64,000 nucleotides of DNA from contig NZ_LXES01000040.1 in NCBI RefSeq assembly GCF_001654845.1, positions 124,001 to 188,000 of the forward strand, in the 5' to 3' direction. Of the stretch, positions 1 through 7,976 are shown piece by piece (position 1 is the first letter of the stretch; every line of letters begins with the position of its first letter). The notes under the pieces are model-generated. The model worked only from the letters and a program-made list of their open reading frames with translations. It made no database searches and was not told where the DNA came from. This DNA comes from Enterobacter soli ATCC BAA-2102. GTDB lineage: Bacteria; Pseudomonadota; Gammaproteobacteria; Enterobacterales; Enterobacteriaceae. The position numbers were made by a program, and so were the translations under genes.

Positions 1-114
1 GACAAATCAATCCTGTGACTAACGTTTGTGCGACTGACTCGCCTCACTTTCCCTTTGAGCTAGCAACCACATGGGGGCTGCGCCCGGAATTTTAAAGGCC
101 TGCCAGTATAAAAA

Positions 115-130
115 TGTGAAATTGATCACA
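115..130. promoter_or_regulatory. CRP-binding site between gapA and msrB
   Basis: The sequence TGTGAAATTGATCACA is a perfect match to the CRP core TGTGA-N6-TCACA. It lies about 120 bases before msrB. In E. coli the gene on the other side of msrB is gapA, read divergently and controlled by several promoters including CRP-dependent ones, so this site probably serves gapA, whose start would lie left of the window. The whole stretch 1-248 contains no gene that I can support. The gapA assignment is inferred from synteny. Confidence 0.7.
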
Positions 131-248
131 TTTGGCTGACCACCTTTTCGCGACACATAAGTTTAGAACAAAAGTGCACGCGTGGGTGTTAATGTTTTGT
201 TAGAATCCGGGGTATAAGATGCCTGTTTCTACAGCGAGATGTAAGCAT

Positions 249-662
249 ATGTCGAACCAACGTAACCCTGATGACCTGAAAAATAACCTCACAGAAATGC
301 AGTTCTACGTGACCCAGAATCACGGGACTGAGCCCCCATTTACCGGGCGTTTGTTGCACAATAAGCGAGACGGTGTTTATCACTGCCTGGTGTGCGATGC
401 GCCCCTGTTCAACTCCCAGACCAAGTACGATTCTGGCTGCGGTTGGCCGAGCTTTTACGAGCCGGTTAGCGATGACGCAATCCGCTACCTGGATGACTCG
501 TCGCACGGGATGCAGCGTATTGAAATTCGCTGTGGCAAATGTGATGCCCACCTGGGGCATGTCTTCCCGGACGGTCCTCAGCCAACAGGCGAACGTTTCT
601 GCGTCAACTCAGCGTCATTAAGCTTCACTGATGACGAAAATGGCGACCAGACCAAAGGTTGA
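249..662 (+). CDS. msrB: Peptide methionine-(R)-S-oxide reductase MsrB
   Basis: Cytoplasmic repair enzyme that reduces the R epimer of methionine sulfoxide in proteins, using thioredoxin. The 137-residue product has the family's length and very high similarity to E. coli MsrB. Two CxxC pairs (C46/C49 and C95/C98) form the structural zinc site, and C118 in the motif RFCVNSASL is the catalytic cysteine. An in-frame ATG 30 bases upstream (219) exists, but the start at 249 matches the family N-terminus. Followed in the same direction by yeaC with a gap of about 40 bases, as in E. coli. Confidence 0.96.
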   Translation: MSNQRNPDDLKNNLTEMQFYVTQNHGTEPPFTGRLLHNKRDGVYHCLVCDAPLFNSQTKYDSGCGWPSFYEPVSDDAIRYLDDSSHGMQRIEIRCGKCDAHLGHVFPDGPQPTGERFCVNSASLSFTDDENGDQTKG

Positions 663-703
663 AAAAACGATTCAGCAAATTATTCCTTTGAATGGGAGAC
701 ATC

Positions 704-982
704 ATGAATATTGATGACATGATTAGTGGCATGACACCGGAAGTTTATCAGCGTCTGGTGACGGCAGTTGAACTGGGAAAATGGCCTGATGGTGTAGCCC
801 TGACCCCGGATCAAAAAGAGAACAGTTTGCAGCTGGTGATGTTGTGGCAGGCACGTAACAACACCGACGCCCAGCACATGACCATCGATACCCAGGGTCA
901 GATGGTGATGAAGAGCAAGCGCGAGCTGAAAGAAGATTTTGGCATCACGCCAAAACCGATTGCGACCCTGAAAATGCAATAA
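704..982 (+). CDS. yeaC: YeaC family protein of unknown function (DUF1315)
   Basis: Small protein of 92 residues, close in sequence and length to E. coli YeaC, whose function is not established. It begins MNIDDMISGMTPEVYQ; an upstream in-frame ATG at 692 is less likely because the family starts at MNIDD and a GGGAGA ribosome site sits just before it. No signal peptide or membrane segment is visible. It follows msrB closely and ends just before a strong hairpin at 1002-1036, so msrB-yeaC is probably a short operon. Confidence 0.9.
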   Translation: MNIDDMISGMTPEVYQRLVTAVELGKWPDGVALTPDQKENSLQLVMLWQARNNTDAQHMTIDTQGQMVMKSKRELKEDFGITPKPIATLKMQ

Positions 983-1001
983 CAGTGCGGGTTGATGCCC
1001 T

Positions 1002-1036
1002 CATCAAGCCCTCTCCCACGGGGAGAGGGCTTGATG
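1002..1036. terminator. Perfect 16-bp hairpin between convergent yeaC and the chitinase gene
   Basis: CATCAAGCCCTCTCCC is followed by a 3-base loop and its exact complement. The stem contains the CCCTCTCCC/GGGAGAGGG core seen again at 9898-9944, so it may be a dispersed repeat that also acts as a bidirectional terminator for the two converging genes. There is no long T run on either side, so intrinsic termination is not certain. Confidence 0.6.
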
Positions 1037-1041
1037 TCTTA

Positions 1042-2298
1042 CTACTTATGCGGGATCCCGAGCGACTCCGCCAGTTGTTTCGCTAACTGATTATTGTCAT
1101 CTGCGCCGTATTCCCAGAACATCGCCCCGGCAAGACCTTTCTCCTTGATGTAGTCCGCTTTGATGGCAACTGAACGTGGGTTCTCGTAAGAGATGGCGAA
1201 CAGCGCTTTGCCGTCGGCAGAGTTCACCGAAAGCCATGGCACTTTCGCCTGTTCGTCCCAGTGTTCGGTAAAGCGTTTCTGCTGGTCGTTCAGCAGTTTT
1301 TTCACGATGTCGTTGTACTTCACGTAGGTGTCTTTGGTCAGGTCATAGCCGAGCGATTTGAACAGACCGATTTCCTGTGGGCCGAAGTAGGGCTGTGTCA
1401 CCGGATTTTTTTGTGCATCCGGTTTCGTCCAGTCGATGCCTGGCTCAACCGCACGTTTCGGTACGCGCCCGTAGAAACCGATCCCGAGGTTCATCTGTTT
1501 GGGTTTCAACCCTGCCGCAAGATAGTTGTTCACTACGAAATCCACGCTGTATTTATCGGCGGCGGCAACGGTTGGCCAGGCGCTGGAGTCATACAGGTTG
1601 GCGTTGAAGTACTGCGTGCCGTACGCCATGTCGTAAGTCATCAGGTTGATATAATCGAGCAGCGGGGCGATGGCTTTCACATCCACCCAGCTTTTCGGAC
1701 TTTCCGCATTAGCGCCTACCGCAATGGTAACCAGCTTTTTATGCCCGAAGGCCTCGCGCATCTCTTTGAGCAGCGCGGTGAAATTATCCCGGTCGGCGGG
1801 CGTGCTTGCGACTAGCCCCCACGCGCCGTTCACCGGATACTCCCAGTCGAGGTCGATGCCGTCCAGACCGTATTTATCAACAACCTCCTGTGCAGAGCGG
1901 ATAAATACGGCGCGAGTCTCTTTAGTGGCCGCCGCGCCAGAAAAACCACGAGCCCCCCAGCCACCGACGGAAAGCAGCACTTTCAGATTGGGGTTCTGTT
2001 TACGCAGGGCAGGGATTAACGCCAGATCAGAGGCCACTTTTGGCGATAACCAGATTTGATGGAGCTTTGCCGGATCTTTGAGTGCGGCGTTGGTTTCGTC
2101 TTTCTCGTCGTTATAGACCAGGCCAAACGAGTAGTTCAGGTGTGTTATCTGACGAACGTCGAGTTTATTGATATCTCCGCCCGGGCCGGCGGTAACATCG
2201 CCACCTCCGTTAAAGTAGCCCACGGACATCAGGGTATTGGCGGAGGCAACTGACGCGCAAAGCAAGGGTAATGCTGCCAGCAATGGCAAACGTTTCAT
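1042..2298 (-). CDS. Secreted glycoside hydrolase family 18 chitinase
   Basis: Endo-acting enzyme expected to cleave beta-1,4 links of chitin or chito-oligosaccharides by substrate-assisted catalysis. The 418-residue product starts with a Sec signal peptide (MKRLPLLAALPLLCASVASA, cleavage near residue 20). It carries the GH18 signatures SVGGWG (about 110-115) and DGIDLDWE at 146-153, with E153 as the acid/base. It is a single catalytic domain; I see no chitin-binding module. The start at 2298 is preferred to the longer frame from 2361 because it has an AGAGG site and opens the signal peptide. In E. coli nothing separates yeaC from pncA, so the gene is an insertion relative to K-12. Its leader carries a ChiX-complementary stretch, linking it to the chb operon at 30 kb. 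Confidence 0.92.
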   Translation of the reverse strand: MKRLPLLAALPLLCASVASANTLMSVGYFNGGGDVTAGPGGDINKLDVRQITHLNYSFGLVYNDEKDETNAALKDPAKLHQIWLSPKVASDLALIPALRKQNPNLKVLLSVGGWGARGFSGAAATKETRAVFIRSAQEVVDKYGLDGIDLDWEYPVNGAWGLVASTPADRDNFTALLKEMREAFGHKKLVTIAVGANAESPKSWVDVKAIAPLLDYINLMTYDMAYGTQYFNANLYDSSAWPTVAAADKYSVDFVVNNYLAAGLKPKQMNLGIGFYGRVPKRAVEPGIDWTKPDAQKNPVTQPYFGPQEIGLFKSLGYDLTKDTYVKYNDIVKKLLNDQQKRFTEHWDEQAKVPWLSVNSADGKALFAISYENPRSVAIKADYIKEKGLAGAMFWEYGADDNNQLAKQLAESLGIPHK

Positions 2299-2303
2299 AT
2301 AAG

Positions 2304-2315
2304 TTCCTCTTTGAC
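2304..2315 (-). promoter_or_regulatory. Predicted ChiX small-RNA target over the chitinase ribosome binding site
   Basis: Read on the minus strand the chitinase mRNA contains GTCAAAGAGGAA, which includes its Shine-Dalgarno AGAGG and ends five bases before the ATG. As I remember it, the ChiX seed is UUCCUCUUUGAC, so all 12 bases would pair. ChiX silences the chitoporin gene chiP in E. coli and Salmonella through a near-identical site over its ribosome binding site. The match is seen; the regulation is inferred. No chiX gene lies in this window. Confidence 0.65.
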
Positions 2316-2440
2316 ATAACAAACATAACCACGCCACGGAAAAAGCGTGGCGAAAAAACAACCTGAAGAGAATAGCATTGCCGCTGCGCTTGCGATGCGA
2401 GGCAGTTCACTTTATGGGAGATCGGAGAGGGGTTTCCGGG

Positions 2441-2500
2441 GGGACCCGGTCTACAAAACCAGAGAAAGTAGGCCGGGTAAGGCGAAGCCGCCACCCGGCT
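2441..2500. repeat. REP/BIME-type intergenic repeat
   Basis: Contains GCCGGGT (2472-2478) and ACCCGGC (2493-2499) around GGCG/CGCC, a typical enterobacterial REP hairpin. It is preceded by the linker CTACAAAACCAG, which recurs in a fuller copy at 35707-35784. The left REP of the pair is reduced to a fragment here. It lies just past the pncA stop codon and upstream of the chitinase gene. Confidence 0.8.
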
Positions 2501-2508
2501 AAAAAGGC

Positions 2509-3150
2509 TTACGCCTGCGTCTCGAGCCAGTCTTCGAGCGTATACAGCGTTGCACCGGCGGTGGACATCTCCATAAACGCCAGCGCGCTGTCATGTGGTT
2601 GAATGTTTACGCCGCGACACCCGTCAGTGATCACATTAACGCTGTAACCCAGCGCCAGCGCATCCAGCACGGTGAATTTCACGCAATAATCGGTCGCCAG
2701 CCCCAGCACAATCAGTTCGGCGATATCGTGATGGCGCAACCACTCATCCAGTGCCGTTTTCTGACGATGACCGTTATCAAAAAACGCGCTGTAGCTGTCG
2801 ATGGACGGGTTTTCCCCTTTGTGGAAAACGGCATCAATGGCTTTCTGATTCAGTAACGGATGCAGTTCGGCGCCTTCAGTCTGCTGAACGCAGTGATCGG
2901 GCCAGAAGGTTTGCGCCAGCCCGTCGAGTTGACCCTGGCTGTAGGGCGCAACGTTATGCTGGCTGGCGAAGCTACCGTGGTTGGCTGGATGCCAGTCCTG
3001 GCTTGCCACAACGGCGTCACCACGCGTTTTACACCAGGCGATCAGCGAATTAGCCACATCAATGGTGCTATCGCCTTCCGCCACGGCCAGCGCGCCGCCC
3101 GCACAAAAATCATTTTGTAAGTCAACCAGTAACAGAGCTCGTTGGGCCAT
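2509..3150 (-). CDS. pncA: Nicotinamidase (bifunctional nicotinamidase/pyrazinamidase)
   Basis: Hydrolyses nicotinamide to nicotinate and ammonia in the NAD salvage pathway; in other bacteria it also converts pyrazinamide to pyrazinoate. The 213-residue length equals E. coli PncA. Catalytic triad D10, K111 and C156 (motif ATDYCVKFT) is present, as are metal ligands D52, H54 and H86. It lies 9 bases after ansA in the same direction, so the two are probably cotranscribed. A REP element follows the stop codon. Confidence 0.96.
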   Translation of the reverse strand: MAQRALLLVDLQNDFCAGGALAVAEGDSTIDVANSLIAWCKTRGDAVVASQDWHPANHGSFASQHNVAPYSQGQLDGLAQTFWPDHCVQQTEGAELHPLLNQKAIDAVFHKGENPSIDSYSAFFDNGHRQKTALDEWLRHHDIAELIVLGLATDYCVKFTVLDALALGYSVNVITDGCRGVNIQPHDSALAFMEMSTAGATLYTLEDWLETQA

Positions 3151-3159
3151 AACCTCTCC

Positions 3160-4176
3160 TTATTCGTCTGGCGTCAGTTCGCCGCGCAGGTTTTGCATCA
3201 TCGCGGTACGAATGGCCTGAACATCCAGATCCTGACTCAGTAGATAGTGAAGTTTAGTCAGCGTGGCCTCGACGGTCATGTCGGCACCGCTAATAACACC
3301 GGCATGAGCCAGGGCGTTGCCGGTGGCATACCCGCCCATATTGACCTTACCGGACATACACTGGGTCAGGTTAACCACCACAATCCCTCGCTCGCTTGCT
3401 TCCTGTAACTCTTTCAGGAACTCACCGTTCTGCGGGGCATTACCTACGCCGTAGGAGCGCAGGATCAGCGCTTTAACAGGCTGGCGCAGGAAGTTGCGCA
3501 CCACATCCGCGGAGATACCTGGATAAATGGTGACTACGCCAATCGGCTGTGGGGTGATCGGGTGAACAACCAGTTCACCCGCCGTATGCGGTGCAGGTGG
3601 GGTTCCCAGACGACGAATATGAATACCTGCTTCCAGCAGCGGTTGCAGGTTTGGTGAAGCAAAAGCATCAAAGCCATCCGCGTGAGCTTTGGTCGTACGG
3701 TTACCGCGATACAGACGGTTGTTGAAGAACAACGAAACTTCGTTAATCGGGTAATTGGCCGCCACGTACAGAGAGTTCAGCAGGTTGATTTGCCCGTCAG
3801 AGCGCAGCTCCGCCAGCGGGATCTGCGAGCCGGTCACGATAACCGGTTTGCTGAGGTTTTCCAGCATGAAAGAGAGCGCCGACGCGGTAAACGCCATGGT
3901 GTCGGTGCCATGCAGGATCACGAAGCCATCGTATTCGTCGTAATGCGCTTTGATATCGTCTGCAATATGCTGCCAGTCTTCCGGCGTCATATCCGAGGAG
4001 TCCATCAGCGGCTCATACTCGTGGATGGTGAAGTCAGGCATTTCGGGGCGATGGAATTCTGGCATTAATGCCAGCTGGCGTTGCAGGTGACCGGACACAG
4101 GAATATAGCCATTTTCAGAGCGCTGCATCCCGATGGTACCGCCGGTGTAGGCGACATAAATTGATTTCTTCTGCAT
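3160..4176 (-). CDS. ansA: Cytoplasmic L-asparaginase I
   Basis: Hydrolyses L-asparagine to aspartate and ammonia in the cytoplasm; this is the low-affinity type I enzyme. The 338-residue product has no signal peptide, unlike type II AnsB. The N-terminal motif TGGTIG (11-16) and the second motif HGTDTM (89-94) supply the catalytic threonines T14 and T91 with D92. It forms the ansA-pncA pair, as in E. coli. A hairpin upstream (4202-4229) appears to end the preceding sppA transcript, so ansA likely has its own promoter. Confidence 0.96.
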   Translation of the reverse strand: MQKKSIYVAYTGGTIGMQRSENGYIPVSGHLQRQLALMPEFHRPEMPDFTIHEYEPLMDSSDMTPEDWQHIADDIKAHYDEYDGFVILHGTDTMAFTASALSFMLENLSKPVIVTGSQIPLAELRSDGQINLLNSLYVAANYPINEVSLFFNNRLYRGNRTTKAHADGFDAFASPNLQPLLEAGIHIRRLGTPPAPHTAGELVVHPITPQPIGVVTIYPGISADVVRNFLRQPVKALILRSYGVGNAPQNGEFLKELQEASERGIVVVNLTQCMSGKVNMGGYATGNALAHAGVISGADMTVEATLTKLHYLLSQDLDVQAIRTAMMQNLRGELTPDE

Positions 4177-4201
4177 GATAGTGAGTTCTTTTGCTTCAAA
4201 G

Positions 4202-4229
4202 AAAAATCCCCTCTTCGCGAAAAGAGGGG
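4202..4229 (-). terminator. Intrinsic terminator downstream of sppA
   Basis: On the minus strand CCCCTCTT and AAGAGGGG form an 8-bp stem around a 6-base loop, followed by ATTTTT. It lies directly after the sppA stop codon and before ansA. Confidence 0.75.
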
Positions 4230-4236
4230 ACAGGTT

Positions 4237-6093
4237 TTAACGGACGTTAGCGCAGGTCAGGCAAAATGCGTAACGGCTTTGTGGATCGTTAAAAGCGGCC
4301 AGCTTATCGCCCTCTGCTTTCATTGCTTTCGCCGCAGTGGCCACAGGGGCAGGCAGGTACGCCTGAATAGCTTCCGGGAGCATGGCGCGAACAGAGCCGG
4401 ACATGCTATCCATCACCAAATCGAGGAACGATGGCTCGTCCTGGTAATACTCAACATGCCATTGTTTGAGTTTTGCCAGTTCAGCCGCTTTCGCGACGGC
4501 GTCATCAAAATCACCCAGACTGTCTACCAGACCATTGTTTTTGGCATCTTGTCCGGTCCAGACGTGGCCCTGAGCAATCTGGTCAATCTGCTCCGGCGTC
4601 TTCTTACGGGAGTCGGCAACCAGGGTGATAAAGCGCTTGTAACCGCTCTCGATGCTGAGCTGCATCATCTCTGACACTTCCGGTGGCAAAGATTTTGTCA
4701 CGGACACATCCGCCAGCGGTGATGTCGATACCCCATCGGTATGAACACCCAGATAATCAAGGCTGTTCTCAACGGTGTTGATGACCCCGAAAATACCAAT
4801 TGAGCCCGTCAGCGTGCTTGGGTTGGCAACGATGTAGTTAGCCGGCGTTGAGATCCAGTAACCACCGGAGGCCGCCATACCGCCCATCGAAACAACCACA
4901 GGTTTGCCCGCAGCACGTGCCGCAACCAGTTCCGCACGGATCACTTCCGATGCGCTGACGCTGCCGCCAGGGCTGTTGACGCGCAGAACAATGGCTTTCA
5001 CTTTCGGATCAAGACGCGCATCGCGGATCTGCGAAGCCGTGGTATCACCGCCCACGTTCCCCGGCGTTTCCTGACCATCCATGATCGCACCGTTAGCAAA
5101 GACCACCGCCACGCTATCACCGTTTTCGCTCGGTTTTTTCGTCGTGTAGTCATACATGCTAACAGCGCTGTAGTTTTTGTCTTCTTTGCTCCAGCCGAAC
5201 TGTTTGGTCAGGGCTTTTTCGATATCTGCACTGCTACCCAGTGAATCAACCAGCTTGTTCTCAAGTGCATATTTGGCGGTGTCACCGTCAACCTTGCGCA
5301 GGCCGTCGAGCATCCCCTGAGCACCAGGGAACACCTGTTCAGCCGTAATCTGGCGGTTGGCCGCGATCGTGCCCAGATAGTTTTGCCACAGTTCGCCAAT
5401 CCAGCGGCTGTCTGCTTCACGGGCGGCCGGGGACATATCGTCACGGATAAATGGCTCAACGGCGGATTTATACGTGCCCACGCGGAAGACATGGGTGGTG
5501 ACTTTCAGCTTGTCGAGCAGCGACTTGTAGTACAGCCCATTGGTTGCAAAGCCGTGCAAATCCACCGTGCCCTGCGGCGAGAGCCAGATTTTATTGGCAA
5601 AGCTCGCCAGGTAGTACTGACCCTGGGTATAGCTGTCGCCCACGGCAATAACCGGCTTACCGCTGTCGCGGAATTCGCGCAGGGCTTTACCAATGTATTG
5701 CATGGAAGGCTGGTCGCCACCGGCAAAATCTTTCAGATCAAGCACGATCCCGGTAATGTTGCGATCGTCTTTTGCCTGACGGATGGTTTCAACGATATCA
5801 AACAGGGAGTTTTCCTGAAGGCGATCGGATGTCGCGCCGAACAGCTGGCGGCCAATCACGCCCAGGCGATTGCTGGTGGAGGGCTTATCGACGACGACCC
5901 CGGTGATATCCAGCAACAATGCGCCGCGCGTGGAATGCTGCGCCTGGCTTGTGCTGCTGATGTGCATCCAGATGCCCGCGCAAACCAGAATCAGGAAGAT
6001 GAAGAACACATTCATCACCAGTTCGCGGACAAAGTTGAGCAGTCGCCACGTCCATTTAAAGAAACCGGCAAAGATTCGCCAAAGGGTTCGCAT
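4237..6093 (-). CDS. sppA: Signal peptide peptidase SppA (protease IV)
   Basis: Inner-membrane serine protease that degrades signal peptides released after secretion. It has the full 618 residues of the E. coli enzyme. A single membrane anchor lies at about 26-45, and the catalytic domain faces the periplasm. The duplicated SppA fold is intact: the catalytic base K209 is in the N-terminal repeat ([10 protein letters not shown]) and the nucleophile S409 is in the C-terminal repeat ([10 protein letters not shown]). It is transcribed alone, divergent from ydjA and ended by a hairpin. Confidence 0.97.
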   Translation of the reverse strand: MRTLWRIFAGFFKWTWRLLNFVRELVMNVFFIFLILVCAGIWMHISSTSQAQHSTRGALLLDITGVVVDKPSTSNRLGVIGRQLFGATSDRLQENSLFDIVETIRQAKDDRNITGIVLDLKDFAGGDQPSMQYIGKALREFRDSGKPVIAVGDSYTQGQYYLASFANKIWLSPQGTVDLHGFATNGLYYKSLLDKLKVTTHVFRVGTYKSAVEPFIRDDMSPAAREADSRWIGELWQNYLGTIAANRQITAEQVFPGAQGMLDGLRKVDGDTAKYALENKLVDSLGSSADIEKALTKQFGWSKEDKNYSAVSMYDYTTKKPSENGDSVAVVFANGAIMDGQETPGNVGGDTTASQIRDARLDPKVKAIVLRVNSPGGSVSASEVIRAELVAARAAGKPVVVSMGGMAASGGYWISTPANYIVANPSTLTGSIGIFGVINTVENSLDYLGVHTDGVSTSPLADVSVTKSLPPEVSEMMQLSIESGYKRFITLVADSRKKTPEQIDQIAQGHVWTGQDAKNNGLVDSLGDFDDAVAKAAELAKLKQWHVEYYQDEPSFLDLVMDSMSGSVRAMLPEAIQAYLPAPVATAAKAMKAEGDKLAAFNDPQSRYAFCLTCANVR

Positions 6094-6260
6094 GTATACT
6101 CCCTAACCAGAAAATGACTGTATCCGTCGCCAGTGGACGGCAATGTGGGGTTATCGTAATGACCCGACCGCCACTTGTCAGCAGGAATCGCCCGTCACGC
6201 TGTAACAAAATCTGCCGCCGTGTTAATTTTGTTAGGAAAATTCAAGACAGGAGCTAACCA

Positions 6261-6812
6261 ATGGACGCACTTGAACTGCTTGTTAACCGTCGTAGTGCTT
6301 CGCGCCTGGCCGAACCGGCGCCAGCGGGCGAGCAGCTGGAAAACATTCTGCGTGCCGGGATGCGCGCACCAGATCATGGCACATTACAGCCGTGGCACTT
6401 CTTTATTATTGAAAGCGAAGGCCGCGATCGTTTCAGCGCGCTGCTGGAGCAGGGTGCGGTAGCCGCGGGACAGGACGAGAAGGGCATCGAAAAAGCGCGC
6501 ACCGGCCCGTTCCGCGCACCGATGATCATCGCGGTGGTCGCAAAATGCCAGGCTGAACATAAAGTGCCGGTCTGGGAACAGGAAATGTCTGCGGGCTGCG
6601 CCGTCATGGCGATGCAAATGGCGGCGGTCGCTCAGGGCTTTAACGGCATCTGGCGTACCGGCGCACTCACCGAAAGCCCGGTCGTCCGCGAAGGGTTGTC
6701 CTGCGGCGAGCACGACAAAATTGTTGGCTTCCTCTATCTCGGTACCCCGCAGCTTAAAGCATCCAGCACGATAAACGTGCCGGACACCACGCCTTTCGTC
6801 AGCCGTTTCTGA
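6261..6812 (+). CDS. ydjA: Nitroreductase-family flavoprotein YdjA
   Basis: Predicted FMN-dependent NAD(P)H oxidoreductase of the nitroreductase superfamily; the physiological substrate is unknown. The 183-residue product is the size of E. coli YdjA, a minimal member of the family that works as a homodimer. The N-terminal [12 protein letters not shown] and [10 protein letters not shown] segments contact FMN in relatives. An AGGAGC ribosome site precedes the ATG. It is divergent from sppA and upstream of selD, as in E. coli. Confidence 0.93.
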   Translation: MDALELLVNRRSASRLAEPAPAGEQLENILRAGMRAPDHGTLQPWHFFIIESEGRDRFSALLEQGAVAAGQDEKGIEKARTGPFRAPMIIAVVAKCQAEHKVPVWEQEMSAGCAVMAMQMAAVAQGFNGIWRTGALTESPVVREGLSCGEHDKIVGFLYLGTPQLKASSTINVPDTTPFVSRF

Positions 6813-6825
6813 TAACGCGCGCTAA

Positions 6826-6866
6826 ACTGTCTGGATTCTGAGCATCTGCCGCAGAATTCAGACAGT
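6826..6866 (+). other. Long hairpin in the ydjA-selD gap
   Basis: ACTGTCTGGATTCTG (6826-6840) pairs with CAGAATTCAGACAGT (6852-6866) through 15 base pairs with one G-U wobble, which is possible only in the plus-strand RNA. The loop is 11 bases. No T run follows directly, so it is not a classical terminator. It lies about 60 bases before the selD start. Confidence 0.5.
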
Positions 6867-6928
6867 CATACTTACCTCTTTATGGAATGAGCGCTACCAT
6901 AGCGCGATTGCAATGACAGGAGATGTCC

Positions 6929-7972
6929 ATGAGCGAGCAAACCATTCGTTTAACGCAATACAGCCACGGAGCCGGTTGCGGTTGTAAAATTTCCCCAAAA
7001 GTGCTGGAAACCATCCTGCACAGTGAACAGGCGAAGTTTGTCGACCCGAACCTGCTTGTCGGCAATGAAACGCGTGACGATGCAGCGGTTTATGACTTAG
7101 GTAACGGCACCAGCATTATCAGCACCACCGACTTCTTTATGCCGATTGTCGACAATCCGTTCGACTTCGGGCGTATTGCGGCCACCAACGCCATCAGCGA
7201 TATCTTCGCGATGGGCGGTAAGCCGATTATGGCGATTGCCATTCTGGGCTGGCCAATCAACACCCTTGCTCCAGAAATCGCCCGCGAGGTGATTGAAGGT
7301 GGGCGCTTTGCCTGCCAGCAGGCGGGGATTGCGCTGGCTGGCGGCCACTCGATCGATGCCCCTGAGCCTATCTTCGGCCTGGCCGTAACGGGCGTGGTGC
7401 CAACTGAACGTGTTAAACGCAACAGTACCGCGCAGGCGGGCTGCAAACTGTTCCTCACCAAGCCGCTGGGCATTGGCGTGCTCACCACTGCCGAGAAAAA
7501 ATCCCTGCTTAAACCAGAACACATTGGCCTGGCAACGGAAGTGATGTGTCAGATGAACCTTGCGGGTGCAGCGTTTGCCAATATCGATGGCGTGAAGGCC
7601 ATGACCGACGTAACCGGTTTTGGTCTGCTGGGCCACCTGAGCGAAGTGTGTCAGGGCGCAGGTGTGCAGGCGCAGGTCTGGTATCAGGACGTGCCAAAGC
7701 TGCCGGGCGTGGAAGACTACATTGCCCAGGGCGCAGTGCCGGGCGGTACTCAGCGTAACTTTGCCAGCTATGGGCATCTGATGGGTGACATGCCAGAAGC
7801 GTGGCGCGACCTGCTGTGCGATCCGCAAACCTCTGGCGGTCTGCTGCTGGCGGTCACGCCGGACGCGGAAGCAGAAGTACAGGCAACGGCTGCGGAGTTT
7901 GGTATCACTCTGACGGCCATCGGCGAACTGGTGGACGCTCGCGGTGGCCGCCCGATGATCGAGATCCGTTAA
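6929..7972 (+). CDS. selD: Selenophosphate synthetase
   Basis: Makes selenophosphate from selenide and ATP, the selenium donor for selenocysteine tRNA and for selenouridine in tRNA. The 347-residue product aligns end to end with E. coli SelD. C17 and K20 in GAGCGCK are the catalytic residues, here an ordinary cysteine and not selenocysteine. The start at 6929 is chosen over the ATG six bases earlier because AGGAG then sits at normal spacing and the product begins like the family. topB starts 4 bases after the stop, so the two are probably translated together. Confidence 0.96.
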   Translation: MSEQTIRLTQYSHGAGCGCKISPKVLETILHSEQAKFVDPNLLVGNETRDDAAVYDLGNGTSIISTTDFFMPIVDNPFDFGRIAATNAISDIFAMGGKPIMAIAILGWPINTLAPEIAREVIEGGRFACQQAGIALAGGHSIDAPEPIFGLAVTGVVPTERVKRNSTAQAGCKLFLTKPLGIGVLTTAEKKSLLKPEHIGLATEVMCQMNLAGAAFANIDGVKAMTDVTGFGLLGHLSEVCQGAGVQAQVWYQDVPKLPGVEDYIAQGAVPGGTQRNFASYGHLMGDMPEAWRDLLCDPQTSGGLLLAVTPDAEAEVQATAAEFGITLTAIGELVDARGGRPMIEIR

Positions 7973-7976
7973 TTCG

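Noticed and set aside
2210..2494. 94-codon minus-strand frame over the chitinase leader and REP element
   Set aside because: Most of it is repeat and leader sequence; the chitinase start explains the region better.
5383..6117. Open frame of 244 codons opposite sppA
   Set aside because: Antisense to a conserved gene with no family match.
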